Position numbers and translations under genes: made by a program. Below, piece by piece: positions 41,799 to 50,765 of a DNA stretch of 64,000 nt; the first letter of the stretch is position 1; the number at the start of each line of letters is the position of its first letter. The notes under the pieces were generated by a model. It was not told the origin of the DNA, did not search any database, and saw only the letters and a list, made by a program, of their open reading frames with translations. Source of the DNA: Brevibacillus choshinensis (GTDB taxonomy: Bacteria > Bacillota > Bacilli > Brevibacillales > Brevibacillaceae); contig NZ_CP069127.1 of NCBI RefSeq assembly GCF_016811915.1, forward strand, positions 5,974,501 to 6,038,500. Direction: 5' to 3'.

Positions 41799-42587
41799 TT
41801 ATCGTTTAGTAAAGTAGGAAAGCCCCATGAGACGTTCGATGATGAACATGAGAATGGCCGTCACGATCATGAGCAGCACGGAAATAGCGGCAATCGTCGG
41901 GTCAAAGTTGTTTTCCACATACGTCAGCATCTGGATCGGCAGCGTGCTTACCCCAGGTCCGGTCATAAAGACGGAAATATCTACGTTATTGAACGACTCC
42001 AGAAAGGCGATCAAGATCGCGGCAATAATTCCGGAGCGAATATTCGGAAGCACGACTTTGAAGAACGTCTCCAGACGCCCTGCCCCCAGACTCAGCGCCG
42101 CTTCCTCGACAGCAAAATCAAAGTTGGACAAGCTGGATGCGACTACCCGAATAATGAAAGGCAGCATGACGACGGTGTGCCCCACAAGCAGTCCTGCGTA
42201 AATCGGCAGGTCGTAGACCACGATGACGTACTTGAGCATCGCAAAGCCCATGACAATGCCCGGAATCAGGACAGGAGAGATGAAGATCGCATTCAACGCT
42301 GCCTTGCCCTTGAACTGAAAGCGGCTCAGCGCATACGCTGCCGGAATCCCCAAGATGAGCGCCAGCAGGTTGCCGATCAACGAGACGAACATGGACGTCT
42401 TGAAGGTCGTCATGAACATCTCTACCTCAAAAATGTTTTCATACCAGCGCCAGGAAAAGCCCTCTGGCGGAAACTTCAATACCGTTCCCGGTTCAAATGA
42501 TGTAAAGGAAATGATGATGAGCGGCCCCAGCAAAAACAGAAACACCAGAAGCGTAAACAGGGCCAGCCCTCGATTTTTCTCCTGCAT
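41799..42587 (-). CDS. ABC transporter permease, PotC class
   Basis: 262 residues, six membrane segments. The cytoplasmic EAA loop is EEAALSLGAGRLETFFKVVLPNIRSG-like, the contact site for the ATPase. It starts 5 bp downstream of the PotB-like gene. The pair forms the heterodimeric channel. Confidence 0.92.
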   Translation of the reverse strand: MQEKNRGLALFTLLVFLFLLGPLIIISFTSFEPGTVLKFPPEGFSWRWYENIFEVEMFMTTFKTSMFVSLIGNLLALILGIPAAYALSRFQFKGKAALNAIFISPVLIPGIVMGFAMLKYVIVVYDLPIYAGLLVGHTVVMLPFIIRVVASSLSNFDFAVEEAALSLGAGRLETFFKVVLPNIRSGIIAAILIAFLESFNNVDISVFMTGPGVSTLPIQMLTYVENNFDPTIAAISVLLMIVTAILMFIIERLMGLSYFTKR

Positions 42588-42592
42588 AGCTT

Positions 42593-43414
42593 CTACCCCT
42601 TCGGATTTAATTTCGTCGCCAGTTTGTTCATCAGGAAAATGACAACAAAGGTAATGACAATCATGATGGTGGCAATGACGGATGCCATGTACCAGTCATT
42701 CAAGGTAATGGCATTCTGGTAGAGGAACGTGGAGATGACCCGCTGCTTCCCACCCAGCAATGCCGGTGTCGTATAAGCGGTCAAGCTCCCTACGAATACG
42801 AGAATGCTCCCGATGATGAGTCCCGGTACGCTGAGCGGCACAATGACCTTGCGGAACGCGGTAAACTTGGACGCTCCCAAGCTTTCTGCGGCCTTGATCA
42901 GGTCTGGATCGATGTTTTCCATGACACCGACCAGCGTGATAATGATCAACGGCAGGAACAAATGGATCAAGCCGATCATCATCGCGGTCGGGGTATACAA
43001 TATTTCCAACGGCTTTTCAATCAGTCCCATGGAAATCAGGGAGCTGTTCAAAAGCCCTTTTTTTCCGAGAATAATCATCCAGCTAAACGAGCGAACAACC
43101 GAGCTCGTCAGCAATGGGAAGATAGCCAATGCCAGCAGAATGCCTTTTTTGCGAGCACCCAGCTTGGAGATGTAATAGGCTGCCGGGAAACCCAGCAGTA
43201 TGCACACAATCGTCGTAACGAGACTTACCTGCAAGGTTGTCAGCAGGATTTTGATAAAATACGGATCGGTCAGAAACTTGAGATAGCCTTCAACGGTAAA
43301 GCTCCCTTCTTGAAAGAAGGTGGACGCAATGGTCATCACGATCGGGATGATCATGAACAGCGTCAAAAACAAAACGCCTGGCAGCAACAACAGATAAAGA
43401 CCCTTTTTTTTCAT
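42593..43414 (-). CDS. ABC transporter permease, PotB class
   Basis: 273 residues, six hydrophobic segments. The EAA loop reads KAAESLGASKFTAFRKVIVPLSVPG. It begins 26 bp downstream of the nucleoside hydrolase stop codon. It pairs with the PotC-like protein. Confidence 0.92.
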   Translation of the reverse strand: MKKKGLYLLLLPGVLFLTLFMIIPIVMTIASTFFQEGSFTVEGYLKFLTDPYFIKILLTTLQVSLVTTIVCILLGFPAAYYISKLGARKKGILLALAIFPLLTSSVVRSFSWMIILGKKGLLNSSLISMGLIEKPLEILYTPTAMMIGLIHLFLPLIIITLVGVMENIDPDLIKAAESLGASKFTAFRKVIVPLSVPGLIIGSILVFVGSLTAYTTPALLGGKQRVISTFLYQNAITLNDWYMASVIATIMIVITFVVIFLMNKLATKLNPKG

Positions 43415-43440
43415 TCCATTAACTCCTGTTCCCAGTATCG

Positions 43441-44373
43441 TCAGGCTTTCAGGGCGCGGATAAAACGCTCAAAGAACGCTTCGGCATCCACGGCCAGACA
43501 GACGTTCATGTTCGGCTCCTTGTTCAACCGATTCTGGAAATCGCAGACGGTTTGCCCATCACACAGCTCACTTCTCGTTTCAATATCCACATACAGCTTT
43601 TTTGTCGTCACCAGATTGCGGTTCAAGGCGACTCCCACCGCGAGAGGATCATGCATCGCGCAGGCTCTGACGCCATTGCGCTCAAAATATCGTTCGAGGT
43701 AATCCGACGTGCTCTGTTTTACGTAGCGGGCAATCGGCGTGTCGCCAAGCTCGCGGATATGATCTTCGTTTAGCAAAACCTTTCTCGTCACATCCAGCCC
43801 AACGAGCGTCAATTCAGGAAATCCCGCGTGGAAAACGACTTTGGCCGCTTCGGGATCGACGTACATGTTGTATTCAGTGGTCGGCGTGACATTCCCGTGT
43901 TCACGGACGACGCCTCCCATGAAAATGACTTCTTTGACATGATGCACAAGCTCTGGACATTTGCGTACGGCCAGCGCCAGATTCGTCAACGGGCCTGTCA
44001 TGACGAGCGTGACGTGTCCGGAATTCGCAAGTACATTTTCGATGATGAAATCTGATGCAAAGCCTTGGGTCGGTTGTGTCTGGATCGGCACATCGCGCAG
44101 CGCCCCGCCCAGGCCATCCTCACCGTGAACACGATGCTCAAAAAACACCTTCCGCAGCAGCGGCTGGGATGCTCCCTGCACGATCGGGATCTCTTTCCCC
44201 ACCTGCAGCAAATCGAGAATCTTGCACGTATTTTCCGTCGCTTTTCCGAGAGAGACGTTGCCGTTTACGGTCGTGATCCCGATCAGATCAAACTCCCCGC
44301 TGCGTACCGCGAGGATGATCCCCAGCGCATCATCGATGCCTGTGTCTACATCCAGTATGATCTTTTGCTTCAT
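43441..44373 (-). CDS. Nucleoside hydrolase (IU-NH family)
   Basis: 310 residues. The N-terminal calcium-binding motif DVDTGIDDA (Asp8, Asp10, Asp14, Asp15) is the signature of inosine-uridine preferring nucleoside hydrolases. The VMTGPLTNLA loop, MGG segment and YNMYVDPEAA motif complete the active site, and MHDPLAV supplies the late Asp. The enzyme splits ribonucleosides to base and ribose. There is no signal peptide, so it acts in the cytoplasm on imported nucleosides. GGGAGG precedes ATG 44373. It sits between the binding-protein and permease genes, which directly links the transporter to nucleosides. Confidence 0.94.
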   Translation of the reverse strand: MKQKIILDVDTGIDDALGIILAVRSGEFDLIGITTVNGNVSLGKATENTCKILDLLQVGKEIPIVQGASQPLLRKVFFEHRVHGEDGLGGALRDVPIQTQPTQGFASDFIIENVLANSGHVTLVMTGPLTNLALAVRKCPELVHHVKEVIFMGGVVREHGNVTPTTEYNMYVDPEAAKVVFHAGFPELTLVGLDVTRKVLLNEDHIRELGDTPIARYVKQSTSDYLERYFERNGVRACAMHDPLAVGVALNRNLVTTKKLYVDIETRSELCDGQTVCDFQNRLNKEPNMNVCLAVDAEAFFERFIRALKA

Positions 44374-44401
44374 CAGTGGGCCTCCCTAGCATTTGGTGAA
44401 G

Positions 44402-44441
44402 GCGACAAGGGCATCGCTCCTTTGGCGTACACCCTTGTCGT
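44402..44441 (-). terminator. Intercistronic hairpin after the binding-protein gene (attenuator or mRNA stabiliser)
   Basis: CGACAAGGG (44403-44411) and CCCTTGTCG (44432-44440) form a 9-bp stem with a 20-nt loop, 20 bp beyond the binding-protein stop codon. No T-run follows on the minus strand. It probably protects the 5' segment and raises binding protein over permease levels rather than terminating fully. Confidence 0.6.
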
Positions 44442-44459
44442 CCTATCTATTTTTCCTGC

Positions 44460-45533
44460 TTATTGGGTAATTTCACGGTTCCAACGGTCAATCCATGCTT
44501 TGGAATGCTCGTTCACGAATTTCATGTCCAGCTTGTGCAGCTTGCTGATGGTTTCTTCGCCATACGTTACGCCTTTTGCTTCCTCGTCAGTCAGCTTCAC
44601 GCCGGTGTTTACAGGGGAATCGACTTTCGCTTTTGCGGATTTCTCCTGAACTTCCTTGCTCAATTGCCAGTTGATGAAGTCTTCTGCGAGCTCTTTGTTC
44701 TTGCTGCCTTTTACGATGTTCACGGTGTTCATGACCGCGTAGCCGCCCTCTTCCGGTGTCACGAACTTCGCTTCTGGAACAGCCGCCTGGATGTCTTTGA
44801 AGTACATTTCCATGATCGGGCCTGCTGCGATTTCTTCTTGGCTGAACATGTTTACATATTCAGAGGTCTTGTCGTAGTATTTCACGACGCCTTTGTTCGC
44901 TTCTTTCATTTTCGCGAATGCTTGGTCTTCATTGAATTCTTTGCTGCCTGCCACTTGGGAAGCCGCATCCAGAATCATAGGGCCAGTCGTCGACGTAATG
45001 TTTGGAAGTGTCAGCTTGCCTGCCACTTCAGGGCTCCACAGATCCTTCCAGCTCTTGATTTCCGTTTTGATCACGTTCGGATTATAAGCGATCCCGAATT
45101 GTCCGATGGTGTAGGCTGGTCCGTACTCTTCACCCAGCGGCGCTTTTGCGATGTCGTAGATCTCTTTCAGGTTTGGAATGCGGCTGCGATCGATTTTTTC
45201 AAAGGCACCGCTCTCGATTCCTTGCTGCGCATAGTAGTCGGAAAGATAAATCAGATCCACATCGGAGCTGCCTTGGCGAATTTTATTCAAACGCTCTGCA
45301 TTGTTCCCGATTTCCAGAACAATTTTGACGTTATGTTCTTTTTCAAACGGCTCATACACTTCTTTGCGGAAGAAATCCTCGGAAAAACCCCAGGTGGAGA
45401 TCACCAGCTTTTTCGGCTCGCCGCTCGCTGCTCCGCCAGCTGCATTTTCTTTCGGCTGCTCGCTGCTGCCGCACCCTGCGAGCGCCATTGAAATCATCGA
45501 AAAGGAAAGAACTCCTGTTAACCACTTTTTCAT
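44460..45533 (-). CDS. ABC transporter substrate-binding lipoprotein, PotD class
   Basis: About 357 residues from ATG 45533 (GGAGGAA ahead); the longer frame to 45578 lacks a ribosome site. The signal ends with lipobox LAGC (Cys21), so the protein is a membrane-anchored lipoprotein. The mature part belongs to the Fe3+/spermidine-type periplasmic-binding fold (SBP_bac). It is the first gene of the nucleoside salvage cluster and is probably the specificity determinant. Which ligand it binds cannot be seen from sequence. Confidence 0.9.
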   Translation of the reverse strand: MKKWLTGVLSFSMISMALAGCGSSEQPKENAAGGAASGEPKKLVISTWGFSEDFFRKEVYEPFEKEHNVKIVLEIGNNAERLNKIRQGSSDVDLIYLSDYYAQQGIESGAFEKIDRSRIPNLKEIYDIAKAPLGEEYGPAYTIGQFGIAYNPNVIKTEIKSWKDLWSPEVAGKLTLPNITSTTGPMILDAASQVAGSKEFNEDQAFAKMKEANKGVVKYYDKTSEYVNMFSQEEIAAGPIMEMYFKDIQAAVPEAKFVTPEEGGYAVMNTVNIVKGSKNKELAEDFINWQLSKEVQEKSAKAKVDSPVNTGVKLTDEEAKGVTYGEETISKLHKLDMKFVNEHSKAWIDRWNREITQ

Positions 45534-45664
45534 CTTGTATTCCTCCGTTTTTGGTTTCTCTTTCAGATAATGGAGCACGTATTCTAATCCAATTGATTGT
45601 TTCCCTCGGCATCATTGGTCTATTCGCCATCACACCTTTATCTAGAAGAAAATGGTAAAAAAAG

Positions 45665-45716
45665 AAAAGAAAAGTACCCTTGATTAGAACATTCATTCTA
45701 AACAAGAGCACTTTTC
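45665..45716 (-). terminator. Long-stem intrinsic terminator after the MpsC-like gene
   Basis: On the minus strand a 20-bp arm starting AAAAGTGCTCTTG pairs, with three mismatches or wobbles, with an arm ending GGGTACTTTT around a TGAATG loop, followed by CTTTTCTTTTTTT. It isolates the salvage operon from upstream reads. Confidence 0.85.
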
Positions 45717-45805
45717 TTCGTAAACAAAGAATAGCGACACCCGTTTTGCCGTTGCCGCCGGTCTTCCCCTCAGATAGATCCAAAGGGAAAATCCGAACGA
45801 CTCCG

Positions 45806-46162
45806 TCAGGTATTCGATTGTGATTCAGCCAAAATGACGTTTGTGATCGCCAGCTGTGTGGCAGCGTCATAATCTCTCAGTACAGCTTCCATGTCGAGAT
45901 TCATGTCTTCCTCCAAACGTTCGCGAAGCTTCTTCTTATATAGAAGCGACATTCGGAAGTCCACCTCGAGCTTCAGAGCAGGAGCCTCGCCTTCCAATGC
46001 AGCCGAACGCGGTGAGCGCCGATGCTTGGCATAGAAGGTAATCATATTATTTTCGATAGTTACTCTCAGTAAAGTTGTCCCAAAGCCGAACAACTCCTTA
46101 GCTATCTCGTTGTAGATCGCAGATAGCTTTTTTCTGCTTTCGTTTGTGTCCTGTATAGTCAT
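45806..46162 (-). CDS. MpsC/DUF2294 family small protein
   Basis: 118 residues from ATG 46162 (GCAGGTGATG ahead). The fold-level pattern KKLSAIYNEIAKELFGFGTTLLRVTIENNMITFYAKHR matches DUF2294, renamed MpsC because a Staphylococcus member is linked to the sodium-translocating MpsABC system. It has no membrane segment. In Bacillus-type genomes it is often a stand-alone gene whose role is not known. No mpsA or mpsB neighbours are visible here. It has its own sigma-A promoter and a strong terminator. Confidence 0.82.
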   Translation of the reverse strand: MTIQDTNESRKKLSAIYNEIAKELFGFGTTLLRVTIENNMITFYAKHRRSPRSAALEGEAPALKLEVDFRMSLLYKKKLRERLEEDMNLDMEAVLRDYDAATQLAITNVILAESQSNT

Positions 46163-46207
46163 GACATCACCTGCGAGAGTAAGTATCAGGCTTATTGATT
46201 TTTTCTC

Positions 46208-46236
46208 ATTATACATATGATAAACGCTTCTATCAA
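46208..46236 (-). promoter_or_regulatory. Sigma-A promoter of the MpsC-like gene
   Basis: On the minus strand TTGATA, 17-bp spacer, TATAAT (perfect -10). The predicted start is about 46201, giving a leader of about 39 nt. Confidence 0.85.
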
Positions 46237-46300
46237 GCAATCATTCGTATTTTGATCAATTTACCAACATTCAGAATATAAAAAAGTTGTCGAATAACAT

Positions 46301-46329
46301 TTGACACGTTTAAAAATGCGAGCTATAAT
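46301..46329 (+). promoter_or_regulatory. Consensus sigma-A promoter of the met transporter leader
   Basis: TTGACA (46301-46306), 17-bp spacer, TATAAT (46324-46329): both hexamers are perfect. Confidence 0.95.
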
Positions 46330-46377
46330 CCAACTATCCAAATAAGAATTACCACTTATTTAACTGCATATCTCAAT

Positions 46378-46481
46378 CTCTTATAAAGAGAGGCGGAGGG
46401 ACTGGCCCCATGATGCCTCGGCAACCTACCCGAACACGGTATGGTGCCAAATCCAGCGGAAGAAATTCCGGAAGATAAGAG
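46378..46481 (+). promoter_or_regulatory. SAM-I (S-box) riboswitch aptamer
   Basis: P1 is CTCTTAT / ATAAGAG (46378-46384 with 46475-46481). The internal GAGAGGCGGAGGGACTGGCC, GATGCCTCGGCAACC and GGTGCCAA segments are the invariant S-box core (kink-turn and SAM pocket). It should sense S-adenosylmethionine and switch off the metQNI operon by transcription termination. Confidence 0.97.
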
Positions 46482-46520
46482 AGGAATGAGTGACTGACCA
46501 GCTGCGACAGTTAACGACGA

Positions 46521-46548
46521 CCTCTTCTTCCGGGAAGAGGTTTTTCTT
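46521..46548 (+). terminator. Riboswitch-controlled terminator
   Basis: CCTCTTC, loop TTCCGG, GAAGAGG, then TTTTTCTT. SAM binding to the aptamer should favour this hairpin over an anti-terminator. Confidence 0.93.
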
Positions 46549-46612
46549 AATTCCAACGGTTTTTATTTTTCAAAACATAAACACTCATTAGACAAAAGGG
46601 GAGAAACACATC

Positions 46613-47443
46613 ATGAAAAAGACAGGAATTTTGCTTAGCTCACTATTGCTCGCAGCATCCTTGCTGACTGCTTGCGGAGGTAAACAGGAGGCTGCTCCGG
46701 CTGCAGGAGGGACCGCTGCCGAGCAAACGAAAATCAAAGTCGGCGTAACCGCTGGACCTCACGAAGAAATCCTGAACAAAGTAAAAGAAGTGGCGAAAAC
46801 AAAAGGTTTGGAAGTAGAAGTCGTTGTATTCAATGACTACGTGCAGCCAAACCAAGCTCTCGATAAAGGAAACCTGGATGCAAACAGCTTCCAAACCATT
46901 CCGTTTCTGGACAAATTCAACGAAGACCACAAAACCAAGATTGTCGAAATTGGCAAAACAGTAACTTTCCCAATGGGTCTTTACTCCACCAAGCACAAGA
47001 AAGTGGAAGAAGTCGCTGAAGGCGGCGTAGTGGGTATCCAAAACGACCCAACAAACCGTGCTCGTGCACTGTTGCTGTACCAAGCAGCCGGTCTGATCAA
47101 ACTGAAGGATGGCGTAGGCAATAAGGCCACTCCATTGGATATCATCGAAAACCCGAAAAAATTGGAATTTAAAGAACTGGAAGCTGCTTTCCTGGCACGC
47201 TCCCTGAACAACGTAGAATTAGCGAGCATCAACACCAACTTTGCGATGGAAGCAGGCTACAATCCGAAAAAGGATTCCATCTTCTCTGAAACATCCGATT
47301 CTCCATACGTAAACGTCTTGGCTGCAAACGAAGCAAACAAAGACAACCCTGCACTGAAAAAACTGGTTGAGATTTATCGTTCTGAAGAAGTGAAAAAATT
47401 CATCGACGAACACTTTGAAGGAGCTGTGCTCCCATCCTGGTAA
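46613..47443 (+). CDS. metQ: Methionine ABC transporter substrate-binding lipoprotein
   Basis: 276 residues. Signal peptide with lipobox LTAC (Cys21). The mature protein has the NlpA/MetQ pattern: VGVTAGPHEEIL, NDYVQPNQALDKGNLDANSFQ and ARALLLYQAAGLIKL. It binds methionine outside the membrane. It is the first gene after the SAM riboswitch, so is made when SAM is low. GGGGAG lies ahead of the ATG. The Q-N-I order differs from B. subtilis metNPQ, in which the ATPase comes first. Confidence 0.95.
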   Translation: MKKTGILLSSLLLAASLLTACGGKQEAAPAAGGTAAEQTKIKVGVTAGPHEEILNKVKEVAKTKGLEVEVVVFNDYVQPNQALDKGNLDANSFQTIPFLDKFNEDHKTKIVEIGKTVTFPMGLYSTKHKKVEEVAEGGVVGIQNDPTNRARALLLYQAAGLIKLKDGVGNKATPLDIIENPKKLEFKELEAAFLARSLNNVELASINTNFAMEAGYNPKKDSIFSETSDSPYVNVLAANEANKDNPALKKLVEIYRSEEVKKFIDEHFEGAVLPSW

Positions 47444-47480
47444 GCTACACTAACTATCGAACAACAAGGAGACTGGAGAG

Positions 47481-48518
47481 ATGATACAGCTAACCGACAT
47501 CCATAAGTCGTATACGGTGGGAAACAAACAGGTTCAAGCCTTGAAGGGCGTATCACTGAACGTGGAAAAAGGACAAATCTTCGGCGTGATCGGATTCAGC
47601 GGAGCAGGGAAAAGCACCCTGCTTCGCACGATCAACCTGCTCGAAAAACCGTCCAGCGGCTCCGTCGTAGTCAACGGTCAGGATATGCTTTCGCTGAAAG
47701 AAAAGGAATTGCGCCAAGCCCGCAAAAAAATCGGGATTATCTTTCAGCATTTCAACCTTTTGTCCTCCTATAACGTCTTTGACAACGTAGCCGAGATTTT
47801 GCGAATGAACCGGGTACCCAAAGATGTAATCAAGCAGAAGGTAGAAGATCTCTTGCGGTTGGTGGGCCTCGAAGATAAAGCAAACTCCTATCCTTCTCAG
47901 CTATCGGGCGGACAAAAGCAGCGCGTCGGCATCGCCCGTGCCCTGGCTACAGATCCGGAGATCCTTTTATGCGATGAAGCCACCTCTGCACTCGATCCGC
48001 AGACTACCGACTCCATCCTGGAGCTGCTTCTCGACATCAACCGGAAATTCAATTTGACCATCGTGCTGATTACACACGAAATGCAGGTCATTAAAAAAAT
48101 CTGCGACAACGTAGCCATCATGGAAAACGGTGTGGTCATCGAACAGGGCTCTGTGCTCGATATTTTCAGCAATCCTCAGCAGCAGACTACTCGCAACTTC
48201 ATCAAAACCATTTTTGATGACGATGTGCCACATGAAATCTTGTCGAAAATCAAGCAGACAGGCCCTGCAGCGAAAATTCTCCGGGTCGCATTCCGTGGAG
48301 ACGCCGCACTCGATCCTGTTCTCGGCACCTTGTCTGCTCGCTTTCCGGTGAGCACCAATCTATTGTACGGCTCCATCACCTCGATCAAGGGAACGGCGCT
48401 CGGGATTTTGCTCCTGCATATTTCCGGCGAGGAAAAGGACGTAAATGAAGGCATCGAGTTCCTTCGCCAATCTGTATACAACGTAGATATCGTGGCACGA
48501 GAGGGGGTTACCCGATAA
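47481..48518 (+). CDS. metN: Methionine ABC transporter ATP-binding protein
   Basis: 345 residues. Walker A GFSGAGKS (about 38-45), signature LSGGQKQRVGIA, Walker B LLCDEATSALDP and the His switch ITHEMQV. The C-terminal NIL domain (about 265-345) is the methionine-sensing part used for trans-inhibition in MetN. Its stop overlaps the permease start by one base. Confidence 0.95.
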   Translation: MIQLTDIHKSYTVGNKQVQALKGVSLNVEKGQIFGVIGFSGAGKSTLLRTINLLEKPSSGSVVVNGQDMLSLKEKELRQARKKIGIIFQHFNLLSSYNVFDNVAEILRMNRVPKDVIKQKVEDLLRLVGLEDKANSYPSQLSGGQKQRVGIARALATDPEILLCDEATSALDPQTTDSILELLLDINRKFNLTIVLITHEMQVIKKICDNVAIMENGVVIEQGSVLDIFSNPQQQTTRNFIKTIFDDDVPHEILSKIKQTGPAAKILRVAFRGDAALDPVLGTLSARFPVSTNLLYGSITSIKGTALGILLLHISGEEKDVNEGIEFLRQSVYNVDIVAREGVTR

Positions 48519-49180
48519 TGGATCGCTTGGCAGAAATGATTCCTGTCTTTGGACAGTCGTTGCAAGAAACAGTCATCATGGTCGGCTTCTCCTTGTTCGT
48601 CGCCACATTGATCGGCATTCCGCTCGGGATCCTGCTCGTGATTACACAAGGCAATCATCTGTTTCCGAACAAATGGATCTATCACATCCTGAATACCATC
48701 ATTAACGTCGTGCGCTCCCTTCCGTTCATTATCTTGATGGTGGCGATCATTCCTTTTACGGAGCTGGTCGTTGGGACATCCATCGGAATCGAGGGGGCCA
48801 TCGTTCCACTGATCGTGTATACGGCACCTTACATCTCCCGTTTGATGGAGACAGCCCTGCTCGACGTTGACCGCGGTGTGATCGAAGCGTATCAAGCGAT
48901 GGGTGCTTCCCGTACCCAGATCATTTTCCGCATCATGCTTCGTGAAGCCCGTCCCGGTATCGTACTTTGCCTGACGATCGCCACTATCGGTCTGATCGGT
49001 GCGACCGCGATGGCAGGGGCTGTAGGTGCAGGCGGCCTCGGCGATCTCGCCCTCCGCTACGGCTACCAGCAATGGGATATCGAAGTGATGGTCATCACGG
49101 TTATCATTCTCGTCGTTCTCGTCCAGCTGATCCAATCCCTCGGCAACTGGGCAGCGAGAAAACTGAAAAAGAGCGCGTAA
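48518..49180 (+). CDS. metI: Methionine ABC transporter permease
   Basis: 220 residues with five membrane segments. The EAA-type loop is VIEAYQAMGASRTQIIFRIMLREARPG. The start ATG shares its A with the metN stop (TAATG). It completes the MetQNI importer. Confidence 0.95.
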   Translation: MDRLAEMIPVFGQSLQETVIMVGFSLFVATLIGIPLGILLVITQGNHLFPNKWIYHILNTIINVVRSLPFIILMVAIIPFTELVVGTSIGIEGAIVPLIVYTAPYISRLMETALLDVDRGVIEAYQAMGASRTQIIFRIMLREARPGIVLCLTIATIGLIGATAMAGAVGAGGLGDLALRYGYQQWDIEVMVITVIILVVLVQLIQSLGNWAARKLKKSA

Positions 49181-49187
49181 AACACGT

Positions 49188-49221
49188 GAACCTCTAACTG
49201 TCCAACGGTTAGAGGTTCTTG
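49188..49221 (+). terminator. Intrinsic terminator of metQNI
   Basis: GAACCTCTAAC (49188-49198) and GTTAGAGGTTC (49208-49218): an 11-bp perfect stem followed by TTG. Confidence 0.8.
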
Positions 49222-49268
49222 TACTATCGCAAACCGAAGAAGAATACAGCTAATGGAGGTATTTCCTT

Positions 49269-50645
49269 ATGGGCAGCATCCCACAGACATTACTCGAGGA
49301 TCTGAAACGAATCACAGCAGACGATCGTGCCACGACGAACGAGACCATGCTTCACCAGCACAGCAAAGATGAGTCCCATCACACCCCCGTATTGCCGGAT
49401 GTGGTCGTTTTCCCCACCTCCAAAGAAGAGGTTTCGGCTATTCTCAGATACGCAGGCGAGCGCTCTATCCCTGTCGTCCCCTTTGGCGCCGGGTCCAGTC
49501 TGGAAGGCCATTGCATCCCTCTAAAAGGCGGGATCTCCATCGATTTTCAGCAAATGAACCAGATTATCGAGGTGCGTCCCGAAGATTTTCTGGTCCGGGT
49601 TCAGCCCGGTGTCACCCGTACCCAGCTCAATGCAGCACTGAAAAAGCACGGCCTCTTCTTCCCTGTAGATCCAGGTGCAGACGCTACCATCGGAGGCATG
49701 ACAGCGACCAATGCGAGCGGCACCACCAGTGTGCGCTATGGCATCATGCGCAGCCAAGTCCGTGATCTCGAGGTCGTCATGGCGGATGGATCGATCATTC
49801 GCACCGGTGGATTGTCCGCCAAATCATCTTCGGGCTATCATCTGACCGGATTGTTTGTGGGGTCGGAAGGGACACTCGGTGCCTTTACAGAGATTACCCT
49901 CAGAGTGTACGGAATTCCCGAGACCGTGGTTGCCGGCCGCGCCACATTCCCCACAGTAAAGGCAGCAGTCGATGGAGCTATGTCCCTCTTGGCAGCCGGA
50001 ATCGCCATCGCTCGTGTCGAGCTGGTGGACAGCACCTCGATTCGCCAGGTCAATCTGCACAGCGAAACGGACTATTTGGAGCAGCCTACCTTGTTCCTCG
50101 AATTTCATGGCAACGAAGCCGGTCTGGCTCACGATGTCGCCTTTGCCGAGGAGCTGCTAGCTGAAAATGGCTGCGTGGACTTTTTAGTTGAAACAGATTC
50201 CAAGAAAAGGGCAAAGCTATGGGAAGCTCGACATCATATCGCTTACGCCTTTAAGCACGGCTATCCAGGAAGAGAAATGATGATCACCGATGTGTGCCTT
50301 CCCCTCTCGGAACTGACCGATGCTGTGGTGTACGCGCGTGAAGTCATCGATCAAAGCGGATTGGCTGGCGGTGTCCTGGGCCATGTCGGGGATGGCAACT
50401 TTCACACCAGCCTCATGTTCAACAAACAAGATCCCGCCGAAGTGCAGCTCGCTGAAGAGGTTAACGTCAAGATCGTCGAATATGCCCTGCGAAAAGGAGG
50501 AACCTGCACAGGGGAACACGGCATCGGGATCGGAAAGAAGAAATATCTCCAGCTGGAGCATGCCGATACACTTCCTTGGATGAAGCTGATCAAACAGCAA
50601 TTCGATCCGAACAACATCTTGAATCCGGGGAAAATTCTAGATTGA
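49269..50645 (+). CDS. GlcD-type FAD-binding 2-hydroxyacid oxidase (glycolate/D-lactate dehydrogenase)
   Basis: 458 residues. The PCMH-type FAD domain shows VPFGAGSSLEGHC and DPGADATIGGMTATNASGT. The C-terminal FAD-linked oxidase domain has HVGDGNFH and the closing GEHGIGIGKKKYL motif, conserved in D-lactate dehydrogenases and GlcD. It oxidises D-lactate or glycolate and passes electrons to the respiratory chain. No GlcE/GlcF partner lies beside it, which favours the single-subunit D-lactate (mammalian LDHD-like) type. GGAGG precedes the ATG. Confidence 0.9.
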   Translation: MGSIPQTLLEDLKRITADDRATTNETMLHQHSKDESHHTPVLPDVVVFPTSKEEVSAILRYAGERSIPVVPFGAGSSLEGHCIPLKGGISIDFQQMNQIIEVRPEDFLVRVQPGVTRTQLNAALKKHGLFFPVDPGADATIGGMTATNASGTTSVRYGIMRSQVRDLEVVMADGSIIRTGGLSAKSSSGYHLTGLFVGSEGTLGAFTEITLRVYGIPETVVAGRATFPTVKAAVDGAMSLLAAGIAIARVELVDSTSIRQVNLHSETDYLEQPTLFLEFHGNEAGLAHDVAFAEELLAENGCVDFLVETDSKKRAKLWEARHHIAYAFKHGYPGREMMITDVCLPLSELTDAVVYAREVIDQSGLAGGVLGHVGDGNFHTSLMFNKQDPAEVQLAEEVNVKIVEYALRKGGTCTGEHGIGIGKKKYLQLEHADTLPWMKLIKQQFDPNNILNPGKILD

Positions 50646-50765
50646 CAGTTTCCGCCACTACCATTTTTCCATATTGTTCACGGAATGTTTGGTGGAAATC
50701 GATATGATATTAGTGTACACTTATGTCCATAGGGTCATATCAAAGAGAGGGGCTACTACAAACAC

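Noticed and set aside
40098..42500. 800-codon open frame on the plus strand across the ABC transporter genes
   Set aside because: It is antisense to four well-supported genes with clear motifs. Its translation is rich in His, Gln and Arg with no recognisable domain, as expected from the complement of GC-rich coding DNA.
38994..45533. Plain polyamine uptake operon
   Set aside because: The family resemblance is real, but the hydrolase and deaminase genes inside and at the end of the cluster make polyamine transport the less likely function. Kept only as an alternative.
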